A DNA stretch of 64,000 nucleotides from Nocardioides ungokensis (GCF_013466985.1 NZ_CP059164.1:2241001-2305000), one strand, 5' to 3'. Positions 18,216-27,182 are shown, counted from the first letter of the stretch. Notes: a model not told the origin generated them from the sequence alone. Program-made: numbers and translations.

Positions 18216-19154
18216 ATGCACGGCATCAGCGACCTCGTCCTCGGCACCATGTACTTCGGCACCCGGTTGGACGAGCGGGCGTCCTTCGCACTGCTGGACC
18301 GTTTCGTCGGTGCGGGTGGCACGACCATCGACACCGCCAACTGCTACGCCTTCTGGGAGTCCGAGGACGGGCACGGCGGTCAGAGCGAGGCCGTCATCGG
18401 TCGCTGGCTCGCCGCCAACCCGGGCGTGCGGGAGGAGCTGGTGATCGCCACCAAGGTGGGCGTGGAGCCCGCCGACGACGGCGGCCTGGAGGGGTTGTCG
18501 GCCGAGGTCATCGAGCGCGAGTGCGGGCGCAGCCTCGACCGGCTCGGGATCGACCGGATCGATGTCTACTGGGCACACGGTGAGGACCGGGCCACCGACC
18601 TGGAGGAGACGGTCACGGCGTTCGGCGCCCTGGTCAAGAACGGCCGGGTCACCCGGCTGGGCGTCTCCAACCACGCCACCTGGCGGGTGGAGCGCGGCCG
18701 CCGCCTCGCGGCCCGCCTGTCGGTCGAGCCGTGGACGGTGCTGCAGCTGACCACGTCGTACGTCGAGCCGCGGCCGGGCGCGGACGTGCCCGGCAAGGAC
18801 CACCGGTTCGGGTTCGTCTCCGAGGAGACCCGGGACTACGTCGAGAGCCACCCCGAGCTCGAGCTGTGGGCCTACAGCCCGCTGATCCAGGGCGCCTACG
18901 ACCGGGCCGATCGGCCGCTGCCGCAGGTCTACGAGCACCCCGGCACGACCGCGCGACTCGAGGCGCTGGCGCAGGTCGCGGAGCGGCACGGTGTCGCGCC
19001 CTCCCAGGTGGTGCTCGCCTGGATGATGACGAGCGCGCCGCAGTCGCGGCCGATCGTGGGCGTGAGCAGCCTCGACCAGCTGGACTCCGCGCTCGACGCA
19101 GCCCGCCTGGAGCTGTCCCCGGAGGAGCTGTCGGGGCTGGACGCCCCGCGCTGA
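18216..19154 (+). CDS. Aldo/keto reductase
   Basis: 312 residues, a TIM-barrel NADPH-dependent oxidoreductase. The catalytic set is visible: Asp39 and Tyr44 in TTIDTANCYAF, Lys80 in VIATKVG and His121 in YWAHGEDR. NADPH-binding strands include RLGVSNHATW and the late SRPIVGVSSLDQLDSALDA. Family members reduce aldehydes and ketones; the substrate is unknown. Divergent from map on an overlapping promoter. Confidence 0.92.
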   Translation: MHGISDLVLGTMYFGTRLDERASFALLDRFVGAGGTTIDTANCYAFWESEDGHGGQSEAVIGRWLAANPGVREELVIATKVGVEPADDGGLEGLSAEVIERECGRSLDRLGIDRIDVYWAHGEDRATDLEETVTAFGALVKNGRVTRLGVSNHATWRVERGRRLAARLSVEPWTVLQLTTSYVEPRPGADVPGKDHRFGFVSEETRDYVESHPELELWAYSPLIQGAYDRADRPLPQVYEHPGTTARLEALAQVAERHGVAPSQVVLAWMMTSAPQSRPIVGVSSLDQLDSALDAARLELSPEELSGLDAPR

Positions 19155-19162
19155 GCCCCGCT

Positions 19163-19207
19163 GCTCTGGGCGGAACAGCTCTGGGCAGAACTGCTCTGGG
19201 CGGAATC
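19163..19207 (+). repeat. Three 15-bp tandem repeats upstream of the clpP pair
   Basis: GCTCTGGGCGGAACA (19163-19177), GCTCTGGGCAGAACT (19178-19192) and GCTCTGGGCGGAATC (19193-19207) lie head to tail. The consensus is GCTCTGGGCRGAA, with a TCTG-GG-CAGA palindrome in the middle copy. They end 25 nt before the clpP1 -10 hexamer CAGGCT (19233-19238) and so span about -82 to -38 relative to a start at 19245, an activator position. Confidence 0.7.
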
Positions 19208-19244
19208 GCTGGGACGCGGCCCCTCGGGCGCACAGGCTGGAGGC

Positions 19245-19862
19245 ATGACCCAGACCGCACCGGAACGACTCACCGGCTCCCTCGACGACCAGCTCACCAC
19301 CCGGCTGATGCACCAGCGCATCATCGTCCTCGGCCAGGAGGTCGACGACGCCATCGCCAACCGCCTCTGCGCCGAGCTCCTGCTCCTCTCGGCGGAGGAC
19401 CCGCACCGGGACATCAGCCTCTACATCAACTCACCCGGCGGGTCGGTCTCGGCCGGCCTGGCCATCTACGACACCATGCGGCTGATCCCCAACGACGTGA
19501 GCACGCTCGCCCTCGGGCTGGCCGCCAGCATGGGGCAGTTCCTGCTCTCGGCCGGGACGCCGGGCAAGCGCTACGCGCTGCCGCACTCGCGCGTGCTGAT
19601 GCACCAGGGGTCGGCCGGGATCGGCGGCACCGCGATCGACATCGAGATCCAGGCCGAGAATCTCGAGCACACCAAGAACGTGCTCATGCACCTGATCGCC
19701 GAGCACACCGCCCAGCCGGTCGAGAAGGTGGAGGCCGACGCCCTGCGGGACCGGTGGTTCACCGCCGAGCAGGCCCGGGAGTACGGGTTCGTCGACCAGG
19801 TCCTCACTGACGTGACCGCGGTGACGCCGGCCCGCCCGACCCCGACCTTCGGGCTGCGGTGA
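19245..19862 (+). CDS. clpP: ATP-dependent Clp protease proteolytic subunit, first of pair
   Basis: 205 residues. The ClpP fold is clear: [50 protein letters not shown] with nucleophile Ser95, and HSRVLMHQG with His120. The subunits form two stacked heptamers that degrade proteins fed by ClpX or ClpC. No tig or clpX is adjacent. This is therefore probably a second, stress-induced ClpP set like Streptomyces clpP3 clpP4 rather than the housekeeping pair (inference). CAGGCT and a 6-nt gap precede the ATG. The partner gene starts 7 nt after its stop. Confidence 0.93.
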   Translation: MTQTAPERLTGSLDDQLTTRLMHQRIIVLGQEVDDAIANRLCAELLLLSAEDPHRDISLYINSPGGSVSAGLAIYDTMRLIPNDVSTLALGLAASMGQFLLSAGTPGKRYALPHSRVLMHQGSAGIGGTAIDIEIQAENLEHTKNVLMHLIAEHTAQPVEKVEADALRDRWFTAEQAREYGFVDQVLTDVTAVTPARPTPTFGLR

Positions 19863-19869
19863 GCTCGCG

Positions 19870-20478
19870 ATGAGCAGCTACACGATCCCCAGCGTGGTCG
19901 AGAAGACGTTGCGCGGTGAGCGCGCGGTGGACATCTACAGCCGGCTCCTCACCGACCGGATCGTCTACGTCGGCACCGAGATCGACGACGGCGTGGCCAA
20001 CGTGGTCATCGCGCAGCTCCTGCACCTGGAGTCGGAGAGCCCCGACACCCCGATCAACCTCTACTTCAACTCGCCCGGCGGATCGGTGACGGCGATGCTC
20101 GCGATCTACGACACGATGCAGTTCGTGCGCTCGCCGGTCGCCACGACCTGCATCGGCCAGGCGGCGTCGGCGGCAGCCGTGCTGCTAGCGGCCGGGGCCG
20201 AGGGCCGGCGCAGCGTGCTGCCGCACGCGCGGGTGGTGCTCCACCAGCCGTCGGGCGGTGGCCAGGGCACGCTGCCCGACCTGGCCCTGCAGGCGAAGGA
20301 GATCGTGCGGCTGCGCGCCGAGATGGAGCAGATCCTGGCGCGGCACACCGGCCAGGCCGCCGAGACGTTGCGCCGCGACACGGACCGGGACCTCGTGCTC
20401 TCCGCGACCGAGGCGGTCGCCTACGGGGTCGTCGACGCCGTCCTGGACAGCCGGAAGCTGCCGGCGGTTGCCGGCTGA
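19870..20478 (+). CDS. clpP: ATP-dependent Clp protease proteolytic subunit, second of pair
   Basis: 202 residues. [54 protein letters not shown] with Ser100, and [15 protein letters not shown] with His125 mark an active ClpP. The usual Met-Gly after the nucleophile serine is Ala-Ala here, a change next to the active site. It should form mixed tetradecamers with the first subunit (known for actinobacterial ClpP pairs). Convergent with the XRE regulator, whose stop lies 16 nt away. Confidence 0.92.
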   Translation: MSSYTIPSVVEKTLRGERAVDIYSRLLTDRIVYVGTEIDDGVANVVIAQLLHLESESPDTPINLYFNSPGGSVTAMLAIYDTMQFVRSPVATTCIGQAASAAAVLLAAGAEGRRSVLPHARVVLHQPSGGGQGTLPDLALQAKEIVRLRAEMEQILARHTGQAAETLRRDTDRDLVLSATEAVAYGVVDAVLDSRKLPAVAG

Positions 20479-20494
20479 CGTCGTACCCCGCTGG

Positions 20495-20854
20495 TCAGGC
20501 GGCGAGGCAGACGGGACCGTCGACGCTGCCGAGGCTGCGGGAGACCCGGCTGGTGAGGTCGACCAGCCGGAGCCCGAGGGCGCCGGCGACGGCTCCGAGG
20601 ACCTCGGAGCTGGGCTCCTTGCGTCCGCGCTCGACCTCGGAGAGGTACTGCGTGGACACCCCGGCCTCGCCGGCGACGTCCTGGAGGGTGCGGCCCTGCT
20701 GCCGGCGTTCGCCGCGGAGCTCGCGCCCGACCGCATCACGCCACAGTGGCTCAGGTAGGTGGGGCTCAGGTAGGTGGGGCTCCGGCAGGCGGGTCTCCGG
20801 GACGCGGTGCTCCGGTGCCCTCGGTGGCGTGGGGAACGCGAGGATGTCGCCCAT
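20495..20854 (-). CDS. XRE-family regulator of the ClgR/PopR type
   Basis: 119 residues. The HTH spans about residues 44-100: WRDAVGRELRGERRQQGRTL, then VAGEAGVSTQYLSEVERGRK, then SSEVLGAVAGALGL. GRTL...YLSEVERG+KE.SSE is the hallmark of ClgR and PopR, activators of clp genes in actinobacteria. An unusual Pro-rich N-terminal extension of about 40 residues contains five-residue repeats. TAGCCT and a 6-nt gap precede ATG 20854, supporting that start, and no later Met or Val start exists before the HTH. A palindrome matching ClgR sites lies upstream. It probably activates the clpP pair and itself. Confidence 0.8.
   Translation of the reverse strand: MGDILAFPTPPRAPEHRVPETRLPEPHLPEPHLPEPLWRDAVGRELRGERRQQGRTLQDVAGEAGVSTQYLSEVERGRKEPSSEVLGAVAGALGLRLVDLTSRVSRSLGSVDGPVCLAA
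20750..20824 (-). repeat. Degenerate 15-bp tandem repeats encoding pentapeptides in the XRE gene
   Basis: Two identical copies of CTCAGGTAGGTGGGG (plus strand, 20750-20764 and 20765-20779) are followed by three drifting copies starting at 20780, 20795 and 20810. On the minus strand they encode a five-residue pattern: EHRVP, ETRLP, EPHLP, EPHLP, EPLWR. This is a recent in-frame expansion in front of the HTH. Confidence 0.75.
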
Positions 20855-20890
20855 GCCCCGAGGCTAGGCGCGCAGGCCGCCCGGTGGGTG

Positions 20891-20915
20891 GCCTGTTCGC
20901 CGCGGGCGAACAGGC
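20891..20915. promoter_or_regulatory. 25-bp perfect palindrome, ClgR-type operator
   Basis: GCCTGTTCGCC (20891-20901) and GGCGAACAGGC (20905-20915) form perfect 11-bp arms around GCG. The core GTTCGCC-N3-GGCGAAC fits published ClgR sites (CGC-Y-N4-R-GCG core). The centre lies about 49 bp upstream of the XRE start and 50 bp upstream of the LLM start, suitable for activating both. Confidence 0.75.
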
Positions 20916-20952
20916 CCGAGACAAGGGCCGGACGGGCTGACAGTCTGGGGTC

Positions 20953-21987
20953 ATGAAGCTGGGACTGCAGCTGGGGTACTGGGGTGCACAGCCGCCCACC
21001 GGGGTGGGCGAGCTGGTGGCCGCCGCCGAGGAGTCGGGCTTCGACGCGGTGTTCACCGCCGAGGCATGGGGGTCGGACGCCTTCACTCCGTTGGCGTGGT
21101 GGGGCCGGGACACCTCGCGGCTGCGGTTGGGCACCTCCATCGTGCAGATGTCCGGCCGCACACCGACCTCGATCGCCATGCACGCGCTGACGCTCGACCA
21201 CCTCAGCGGCGGACGCGTGGTCCTCGGCATGGGCGTGAGCGGACCGCAGGTCGTGGAGGGGTGGTACGGCCAGCCGTTCGCCAAGCCGCTGGCCCGCACC
21301 CGCGAGGTGGTCGACATCATCCGGCAGGTGCTTGCCCGCGAGAGGCCGGTCGTCAGCGACGGCCCCCACTACCCGCTGCCCTACCGCGGCGAGGGCTCGG
21401 TGGGGCTCGGCAAGCCGCTCAAGCCGATCCTGCACCCGCTGCGTCCCGACATCCCGATCTGGCTGGGGGCGGAGGGGCCGAGGAACGTCGCCCAGACGGC
21501 CGAGATCGCGGACGGCTGGCTCCCGATCTTCTACACGCCGCAGTCCGCGGGGATGTACCGGCCCTGGCTCGACGAGGGGTTCGCGCGGCCGGGAGCGCGG
21601 CGTACCCGCGCGGACTTCGAGATCGCCGCCACCTGCCACCTCCAGGTGACCGACGACAAGGCGGGCGTGATCGAGGCGATGAAGCCGATGGTGTCCCTCT
21701 ACATGGGCGGGATGGGCGCGAAGGAGCAGAACTTCCACAAGCGGGTCTTCGAGCGGATGGGGTACGCCGACCTCGCCGACCGGGTGCAGGAGCTCTACCT
21801 CGCCGGCCGCAAGGACGAGGCGACGGCCCTGGTGCCCGACGAGCTCGTCGACGACATGCACATCATCGGCAGCGCCGGCGAGGTCCGCGAGAAGGTGGCC
21901 CAGTGGGAGGAGACCGGGGTGACCACCCTGCTGCTGAGCTGCCGCACGGCCGCGGAGGTCCACGAGGTCGCGGAGGTGCTGGCCTGA
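20953..21987 (+). CDS. LLM-class F420-type oxidoreductase
   Basis: 344 residues, a luciferase-like monooxygenase TIM barrel. Key segments are MKLGLQLGYWGAQPP, FDAVFTAEAWGSDAFTPLAW, RLRLGTSIVQMSGRTPTSIA and LDHLSGGRVVLGMGVSGPQV, then IWLGAEGPRNVAQTAEIADG. The pattern is that of mycobacterial F420-dependent LLM enzymes. Cofactor F420 rather than FMN is inferred from this resemblance. CAGTCT and a 6-nt gap precede ATG 20953. Divergent from the XRE gene across the ClgR-type palindrome, which may tie it to the Clp stress response. The next gene overlaps its stop. Confidence 0.88.
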   Translation: MKLGLQLGYWGAQPPTGVGELVAAAEESGFDAVFTAEAWGSDAFTPLAWWGRDTSRLRLGTSIVQMSGRTPTSIAMHALTLDHLSGGRVVLGMGVSGPQVVEGWYGQPFAKPLARTREVVDIIRQVLARERPVVSDGPHYPLPYRGEGSVGLGKPLKPILHPLRPDIPIWLGAEGPRNVAQTAEIADGWLPIFYTPQSAGMYRPWLDEGFARPGARRTRADFEIAATCHLQVTDDKAGVIEAMKPMVSLYMGGMGAKEQNFHKRVFERMGYADLADRVQELYLAGRKDEATALVPDELVDDMHIIGSAGEVREKVAQWEETGVTTLLLSCRTAAEVHEVAEVLA

Positions 21988-22451
21988 TCGACCGGATCGA
22001 CTACCGCGGCGCCTTCTGGTTCCCGGTCGGGCCCGACACCCTGTGGGAGACCATCGAGCGCTTCGACCAGTTCGAGTCCTGGTGGGACTGGTTGCGGGAC
22101 TTCGGCGCGGACGCGGACACCCTCGTCGCGGGCAACGTGCTGCACGCGACGGTGGTCCCGCCCGTCCCGTGGCGGCTGCGCATGGACATCGGGGTGGCCC
22201 GGGCCCGGCGTCCGGACGTCGTCGAGGCGGCGATCGGCGGCGATGTGAGCGGCACCGCGGTGATCCGGCTGGAGCCCGTCGGTGGAGGGACGCTGGTCAC
22301 GGCAGTGTGGTCCCTGGACATGAGGAGCAGGTCGTTGCGAGTCGCCGCCCGTCTCGCCTTCCCCCTGATGCGGTGGGGACACGACCGCGTGGTGGAGCAG
22401 GCGGTCGCCGGGTTCCGCCGACGAGCACTGGGCGGCACCCCCCGGCCCTGA
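21984..22451 (+). CDS. SRPBCC (polyketide cyclase-like) protein, probable CTG start
   Basis: 155 residues: RIDYRGAFWFPVGPDTLWET, FDQFESWWDWLRDF, and a final helix RWGHDRVVEQAVAGFRRRAL. This is the helix-grip START-like fold binding lipids or polyketides. No ATG or GTG exists near the conserved start. CTG 21984 overlaps the LLM stop as CTGA, with GGAGG 7 nt upstream, and is the best candidate. Function unknown; probably cotranscribed with the LLM gene. Confidence 0.65.
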   Translation: MIDRIDYRGAFWFPVGPDTLWETIERFDQFESWWDWLRDFGADADTLVAGNVLHATVVPPVPWRLRMDIGVARARRPDVVEAAIGGDVSGTAVIRLEPVGGGTLVTAVWSLDMRSRSLRVAARLAFPLMRWGHDRVVEQAVAGFRRRALGGTPRP

Positions 22452-22473
22452 CCGGCCGGGCGAGGGCGACCGC

Positions 22474-23691
22474 TCACGCGCCGAGGTGCGGCACGATGTC
22501 GGTGTCGAGGAGGAGCACCTTCCCGTCCGGCGCCACGGTGAGCTCCTGCAGGTGGCGTTCGACGGGACGGGACCACCGCACGGCGCCGGTGCGCGCCTCG
22601 AGCGCGGTGACGCGGTCGGAGACGGCGGTCACCACGACGTCACCCGCGGCGACCACCGTCCACGTCTCCGGCCCGCGCCAGCGCACCCGCCCGGTGCTCC
22701 GGTCCAGCCCGAGTGCGGGCGAGCCCGGTTGCGGCAGCACGACCGTGTCTCGGGTCAGCGCGACCACTGGAACGGCCTCCGGGTGGGCGTCGGGCAGGTC
22801 GATCCGGGTCGCCGGACGCCGCCAGCGCAGCGCTCCGCTCACCGTGTCGACGCCCTCGACCGCGCCGGCGGTGCGCAGCACGGTCAGGTCCCGGTCCGCG
22901 CCCAGCACGATCCACGCCGGGCGGGTCCAGCGCAGGCGGCCGGTGGCCGCCTCCGTCGCGTACACGACCGTCCGGGTCTTCTCGTCAGAGGTGGAGGCCG
23001 CCGTCAGCACGGTGCCCGGGACGCTGGTGACCCGCAGGCCGTAGGAGGTCGCCGTCACCGGGGGGATGGTGCGCCAGACCAGGCTGCCGTCGGCCAGGTC
23101 GACGGCGAAGATCGAGCCGTCGCCGTTGGTGACCAGGATCAGGTGACCGCTGCGCACGAGGTGGGGGTCACGGTCGGCGGGGACCTGCAGGTCCCAGGAG
23201 GGTCCCGTGCCGGTCTGGTCAGAGGCACGGAGCTCGTCGCCGTACAGCGTGACCAGGCTGCCGTCGGCGACGGTGGCGTCCTGGAAGCGGGTGTTGATCG
23301 AGTAGCTGCCGGCCGGCTCGGCCGTGTCCAGCCGGAAGCTCGTGATGGGGTGGTTGTCGCCCTCGGGCTCGTCGAGGGTGAAGAGCCGTTGGTCGGTGAC
23401 GCCGACCAGCTCGCCGGGCGTCGCGTCGTCGTACCGGACGTCGCCGTCCACGAGGTCGACCACCGCGGCGCCGCACGGCGCGGTCACCACGACCGTCCCG
23501 TCCTCGACCTGCATCGGGACCTCGCTCGCCTGGCCCAGCGCCGTCTGCCAGGAGGCCACGCCGGAGCGGGGATCGATGCTCGACAGGGACGACCGACCCT
23601 GGCACTCGACCCGCGGGCTCGCGGCGGGGGTGCAGGCCGCCGTGGCGGCCACGAGCGACGACACGACGAGCACGGCGGCGACCCTGAGCAT
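22474..23691 (-). CDS. PQQ-like beta-propeller lipoprotein
   Basis: 405 residues. The signal peptide ends in the lipobox AATAAC (Cys20), so the protein is exported and lipid-anchored. The rest is a repeated blade pattern: SGVASWQTALG, DGSLVWRTIPP, TGRLRWTRPAW, SGALRWRRPA, TGRVRWRGPE and TGAVRWSRPV. This marks a pyrrolo-quinoline-quinone-like propeller related to BamB. Propellers of this kind mostly bind proteins. No enzyme partner is visible. Confidence 0.8.
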   Translation of the reverse strand: MLRVAAVLVVSSLVAATAACTPAASPRVECQGRSSLSSIDPRSGVASWQTALGQASEVPMQVEDGTVVVTAPCGAAVVDLVDGDVRYDDATPGELVGVTDQRLFTLDEPEGDNHPITSFRLDTAEPAGSYSINTRFQDATVADGSLVTLYGDELRASDQTGTGPSWDLQVPADRDPHLVRSGHLILVTNGDGSIFAVDLADGSLVWRTIPPVTATSYGLRVTSVPGTVLTAASTSDEKTRTVVYATEAATGRLRWTRPAWIVLGADRDLTVLRTAGAVEGVDTVSGALRWRRPATRIDLPDAHPEAVPVVALTRDTVVLPQPGSPALGLDRSTGRVRWRGPETWTVVAAGDVVVTAVSDRVTALEARTGAVRWSRPVERHLQELTVAPDGKVLLLDTDIVPHLGA

Positions 23692-23736
23692 GCCCGTTCG
23701 ACGGCGCGAGTCACCACCCGGTTCCGTCGCCGGGTA

Positions 23737-25041
23737 CTAGCACTCGTCGGGGAACGTCGGCAGCACCTGGGTCTCGGCGTCCGCCTCCGGCTCGGCCACG
23801 ACGGGCGGCCGGCGGCCGGGCAGCGGGGGAGCGGCGCCGGGGAAGCGCGCCCGGGAGCGCGGGAGCAGGCGGATCTGGCGGCGGATCCGGGCGGCCAGGT
23901 CCAGCTCGGTCAGCAGGCGCTTGACCGTGGAGAGCACCGTGACGTGCAGCTCGAGCAGCCCGGCAGGGGCGCCGGCCATCACCACGTCGTCCAGCCGGGC
24001 GCGGGCCTCGTGCAGCCCCTCGAGGGCGTCCCGGAGGTCCTGCACGCGCTCGCGGCTGATCAACCGCGCCGGCCCGGCCTCGTCGTGCACCAGCTGGCCG
24101 AAGGCATCGACGCCCGCCGCCATCTCGCGGAAGGTCTGGGCGAGGCCGAGCAGCACCGCCTCGGTGGTCTCCTGGTCGTCCCAGGTGGCGTCGAAGGAGG
24201 CGTCGTAGGTGGCGTCGGCCAGGGCACGGAACATCCCGCGGATGGTGACCGCGGAGTGCTCCAGCGCCTCGAGCCCCTGACGCAGCCCCGGCCCCACGTC
24301 CGGCGTACCGACCGCCCGGACGTTGAGCCGACGGCCCTGCTCGGCGTGCAGGAGGGCGGCGCCGACCCGCGGGATGTCGTGGTGGGTGATGTCCCGGGCC
24401 TCGTCGAGCCAGCCGCGGGCGGCCGCCGCCAGGTCGTGGTGGTCCACCGCCAGGTCGTCCAGCTCGTCGGCGGCGCGGTTGAGCAGGGCGCTCACCGCGT
24501 CAGCCAGGCCGTCGATGGCCCGGCCGGCGTCCGCGCTCGCGACCTTGGGCGGGAAGAGCAGGTTGGTCGCGATCCCCACGGCCGCCCCGACCAGGGTCAC
24601 GACGAGGCGCTGCCAGGCGGCCGACTCCGCGCCCACCGACCCGACGCCCAGCACCAGCATGCCGCTGATCGCGACCTCGATGAGGTTCGACCGCAGGCGC
24701 AGGGCCTGTCCGATCGTGATGCACGCCAGGATCAGCAGGCCGAGGCTCCACCACTCGAGGGGGACGACGGCCGCGAAGGCCACGGCGAGGGAGACGCCCG
24801 ACACGACGGCCACCACGCGGTCCAGGCCGCTGGCGAGGAGGGACACCGGCGTGACCTGCACGACGAGCATCGCGGTCAGCGGCGCTGTCAGCGGCTGGGT
24901 GCCGGGGAAGAGCAGCGTCGCCACGACGTAGCTGGCCACGGCAGCCACCGTGATCCGCAAGGACCACAGGAATGCGGGACGTCCGCCGCGTCGCAGACGG
25001 GTGGTCCCGCGCGTCAGGCTCGTCCGCCACCAGTCGTGCAC
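23737..25041 (-). CDS. FUSC-family (aromatic acid exporter-like) membrane protein
   Basis: 434 residues from GTG 25041, preceded by CAAGAT and a 6-nt gap. The N-terminal half has about six membrane helices, beginning LWSLRITVAAVASYVVATLL, with the FUSC feature PLTAPLTAMLVVQVT. The C-terminal half is a soluble helical domain of about 220 residues ending FPDEC. FUSC proteins export aromatic acids or fusaric acid. No HlyD-type partner is present, as is usual in actinobacteria. Divergent from the LVIVD gene. Confidence 0.8.
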   Translation of the reverse strand: MHDWWRTSLTRGTTRLRRGGRPAFLWSLRITVAAVASYVVATLLFPGTQPLTAPLTAMLVVQVTPVSLLASGLDRVVAVVSGVSLAVAFAAVVPLEWWSLGLLILACITIGQALRLRSNLIEVAISGMLVLGVGSVGAESAAWQRLVVTLVGAAVGIATNLLFPPKVASADAGRAIDGLADAVSALLNRAADELDDLAVDHHDLAAAARGWLDEARDITHHDIPRVGAALLHAEQGRRLNVRAVGTPDVGPGLRQGLEALEHSAVTIRGMFRALADATYDASFDATWDDQETTEAVLLGLAQTFREMAAGVDAFGQLVHDEAGPARLISRERVQDLRDALEGLHEARARLDDVVMAGAPAGLLELHVTVLSTVKRLLTELDLAARIRRQIRLLPRSRARFPGAAPPLPGRRPPVVAEPEADAETQVLPTFPDEC

Positions 25042-25140
25042 GGCTCCATCTTGCTCGCACGTGCACGCGGCGAAACAGCTGTACAGGGGGAGGAGCGAAA
25101 TCGGCCGTAGTCTTCGCCGGTCTCGTTCGTTGTCCCTCCC

Positions 25141-26647
25141 GTGGTCGTCGACAACAGGATCCGCAGCCGCTCCTCCCGCCGCGCCGCCCTCCGGCGCCTC
25201 GCCGTCGTCGTCGCGTCGCTCGCCGTCGGCCTCGGCGGGCTGACACTGTCCGGCGTGATGACGGCGACCGGCTCGCCCTTCCCGGCGGCCACGCCCGAGG
25301 CCACGTGCGGACCGGGCGCACGCCCCGAGACCGGCATCCAGGGGCGGGTCCCGCGGCGTGACTACGACTCGGGACGCGCGGCGAAGGGCTACCGGTGCAA
25401 CACCCGGGCGGTGTCCCACCAGGGCCGGAGCGGCGGCTTCAAGGTCCTCCGCTACACCGACGCACGGGGGCACACCTGCGCGTTCTACGACTCGACGCTG
25501 CTCTTCCCCAAGGACGCGCCCTTCCAGTTCACCTCCGGCCGGGGGCTGGGCGTGGTCGTGCTCGACATGGACAACCCGCGGCAGCCCAGGAAGACCGCCA
25601 ACCTGGTGACGCCCGGCATGGACACCCCGCACGAGTCCGTCCTGCTCAACCAGCGCCGCGGCCTGCTCGGTGCGGTCTCCGGCAACCCCGGCACCGAGCC
25701 CGGCGTTCTCGACCTGTACGACGTGAGGTCGAGCTGCCGGCACCCGCGGCTGCTCTCCTCGACGCCCACCGCGATCCTCGGCCACGAGAGCGGCTGGTCG
25801 CCCGACGGCCTGACGTTCTACGCCTCCAGCACCGGCGGCCAGACCCTGGTGGCGCTCGACCTCACCGACCCGACCGCGCCGAAGCCGATCTTCGAGCAGG
25901 CGGGCGTCAACTACCACGGCATGCGCGTCTCGCCCGACGGTCGGACGCTCTACGTCGCCAACATCGGCAACTCGAGCACGGGCGCCAGGTTCTCCTCCGG
26001 TGGGCTGCGGATCCTCGACGTCAGTGAGATCCAGGACCGCAGGCCGAACCCCCAGGTCCACATCATCAAGGACCTGTCCTGGCCCGAGCACTCGATCCCG
26101 CAGGTGCCGCAGCCGTTCACCACGCAACGGCCGTGACTACCTGCTCGAGGTCGACGAGTACGCCAACTACTCGCTCACCGCGGGCGCCGACCAGGCCAAG
26201 GCACCCGTCGGCGCCGCCCGCATCATCGACGTCACCGACCCGACGCAGCCGCGGATCGTCTCCGACCTGCGGCTCCAGGTGCACCAGCCCTCCGCCCGCG
26301 AGGGGGCCGAGCAGAACGACCCGGGAGCGAACATCCCGGTGCAGGGGTACGCCGGGCACTACTGCTCGGTGCCCTACCAGAGGAACCCGAAGGTCGTGGC
26401 CTGCTCCATGATCCTGTCGGGCCTGCGGGTCTTCGACATCAGCCACCTCGCCAAGCCGCGGGAGGTGGCGTACTTCAACAGGCCCCTCACCACCACCCGG
26501 CCGGACAACCCCAGCGCGACGGGCGCCTTCGCCATGTCCCAGCCCGCATGGGACGTCAAGCGCCACAGCATCTGGTACTCAGACGGCAACACCGGCTTCT
26601 ACGACGTGCGCCTCACCAACGGCGTCGGCCGGCTGCTCGATCGCTGA
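25141..26647 (+). CDS. Secreted LVIVD-repeat beta-propeller protein (frameshifted as sequenced)
   Basis: About 501 residues when joined, from GTG 25141 (start uncertain; no clear Shine-Dalgarno). A Tat- or Sec-like signal (RSSRRAALRRLAVVVASLAV) precedes the propeller. Blades are seen in LGVVVLDMDNPRQPRKTANL, GLRILDVSEIQ, ARIIDVTDPTQPRIVSDL and GLRVFDISHLAKPREVAYF. These LVIVD repeats occur in cell-surface proteins of unknown function. The frame breaks near 26127: removing the extra C in ACCACGCAACGG (to TTNGRDYLLEV) restores it, one of the few insertion-type errors here. Confidence 0.78.
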
Positions 26648-26653
26648 CGGCCT

Positions 26654-26671
26654 GTCTAGTCAGCTCGCGCT
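26654..26671 (+). promoter_or_regulatory. Upstream block of the first tandem paralogue
   Basis: GTCTAGTC (26654-26661) followed by CTCGCG lies 78 nt before the first paralogue start. The same block recurs before the second copy at 27183. Function unknown; it may be a shared promoter or operator carried along in the duplication. Confidence 0.4.
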
Positions 26672-26738
26672 CCGGGATTGGGCCGCAGCGGGTGTGGGAA
26701 CGCTTACTGGTCGAGCACCCCCACCCCCTGGAGTCTTC

Positions 26739-27159
26739 ATGTTCGTGTTCGGGCTGATCGCCGTCAACGCGGTGGTCGTCGCCGTTCTCAGCCTCGCCTA
26801 CTGGAGGATCGAGGCCGTTCCCATGGCCCGCTACAACCAGTCAACGACAGGTCGACCGCCGGCTGGCCCACCTGCACCGGCACCCCGACGAGATCACGCT
26901 CGACGACGTCGAGATGCTGCTCGCCGAGACCCTGCCGCCGCGCCGCGCGGCCTCGGTGTGCGCCGCCGCGGGCGCGCGAGGCGTTCCCCCCCTGGTGCTG
27001 TGGACGTGGATCGACCTGTACGACGCCGAGCTGCTGGCCCTGGCCGTCGAGTCCTCCATGTCGCGCCACGAGATGGTGCACCGCGTGGCGACGGGGACGG
27101 CCCCGGACCGTCGGTCCCTGGAGATCTTCGTGGCGTTCCAGGGCGCCATCGCCTCCTGA
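26739..27159 (+). CDS. Small membrane protein of unknown function, tandem paralogue 1 (frameshifted as sequenced)
   Basis: About 140 residues. The N-terminus is one membrane helix (MFVFGLIAVNAVVVAVLSLA). After a break near 26842 the frame continues RQVDRRLAHLHRHPDEITLD, then MLLAETLPPRRAASVCAAAG, then PPLVLWTWIDLYDAELLALA, then VATGTAPDRRSLEIFVAFQG. The latter part is about 60 percent identical by eye to the next gene. I do not recognise the family. The soluble part seems to be a helical domain with an invariant LVLWTWI and VATGTAPDRRSLEIF. GGAG lies 5 nt before the ATG. Confidence 0.6.
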
Positions 27160-27182
27160 CCCGGCCCGGATCGCCACAGGCG

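Noticed and set aside
19163..20824. Possible CRISPR-like arrays from the 15-bp repeats near clpP and in the XRE gene
   Set aside because: The repeats are directly adjacent without spacers, only 15 bp long, and one set is coding. No cas gene is present.
22060..22085. tRNA T-arm-like GTTCGAGTCC
   Set aside because: It lies inside the SRPBCC gene, and no acceptor, D or anticodon stem can be formed around it.
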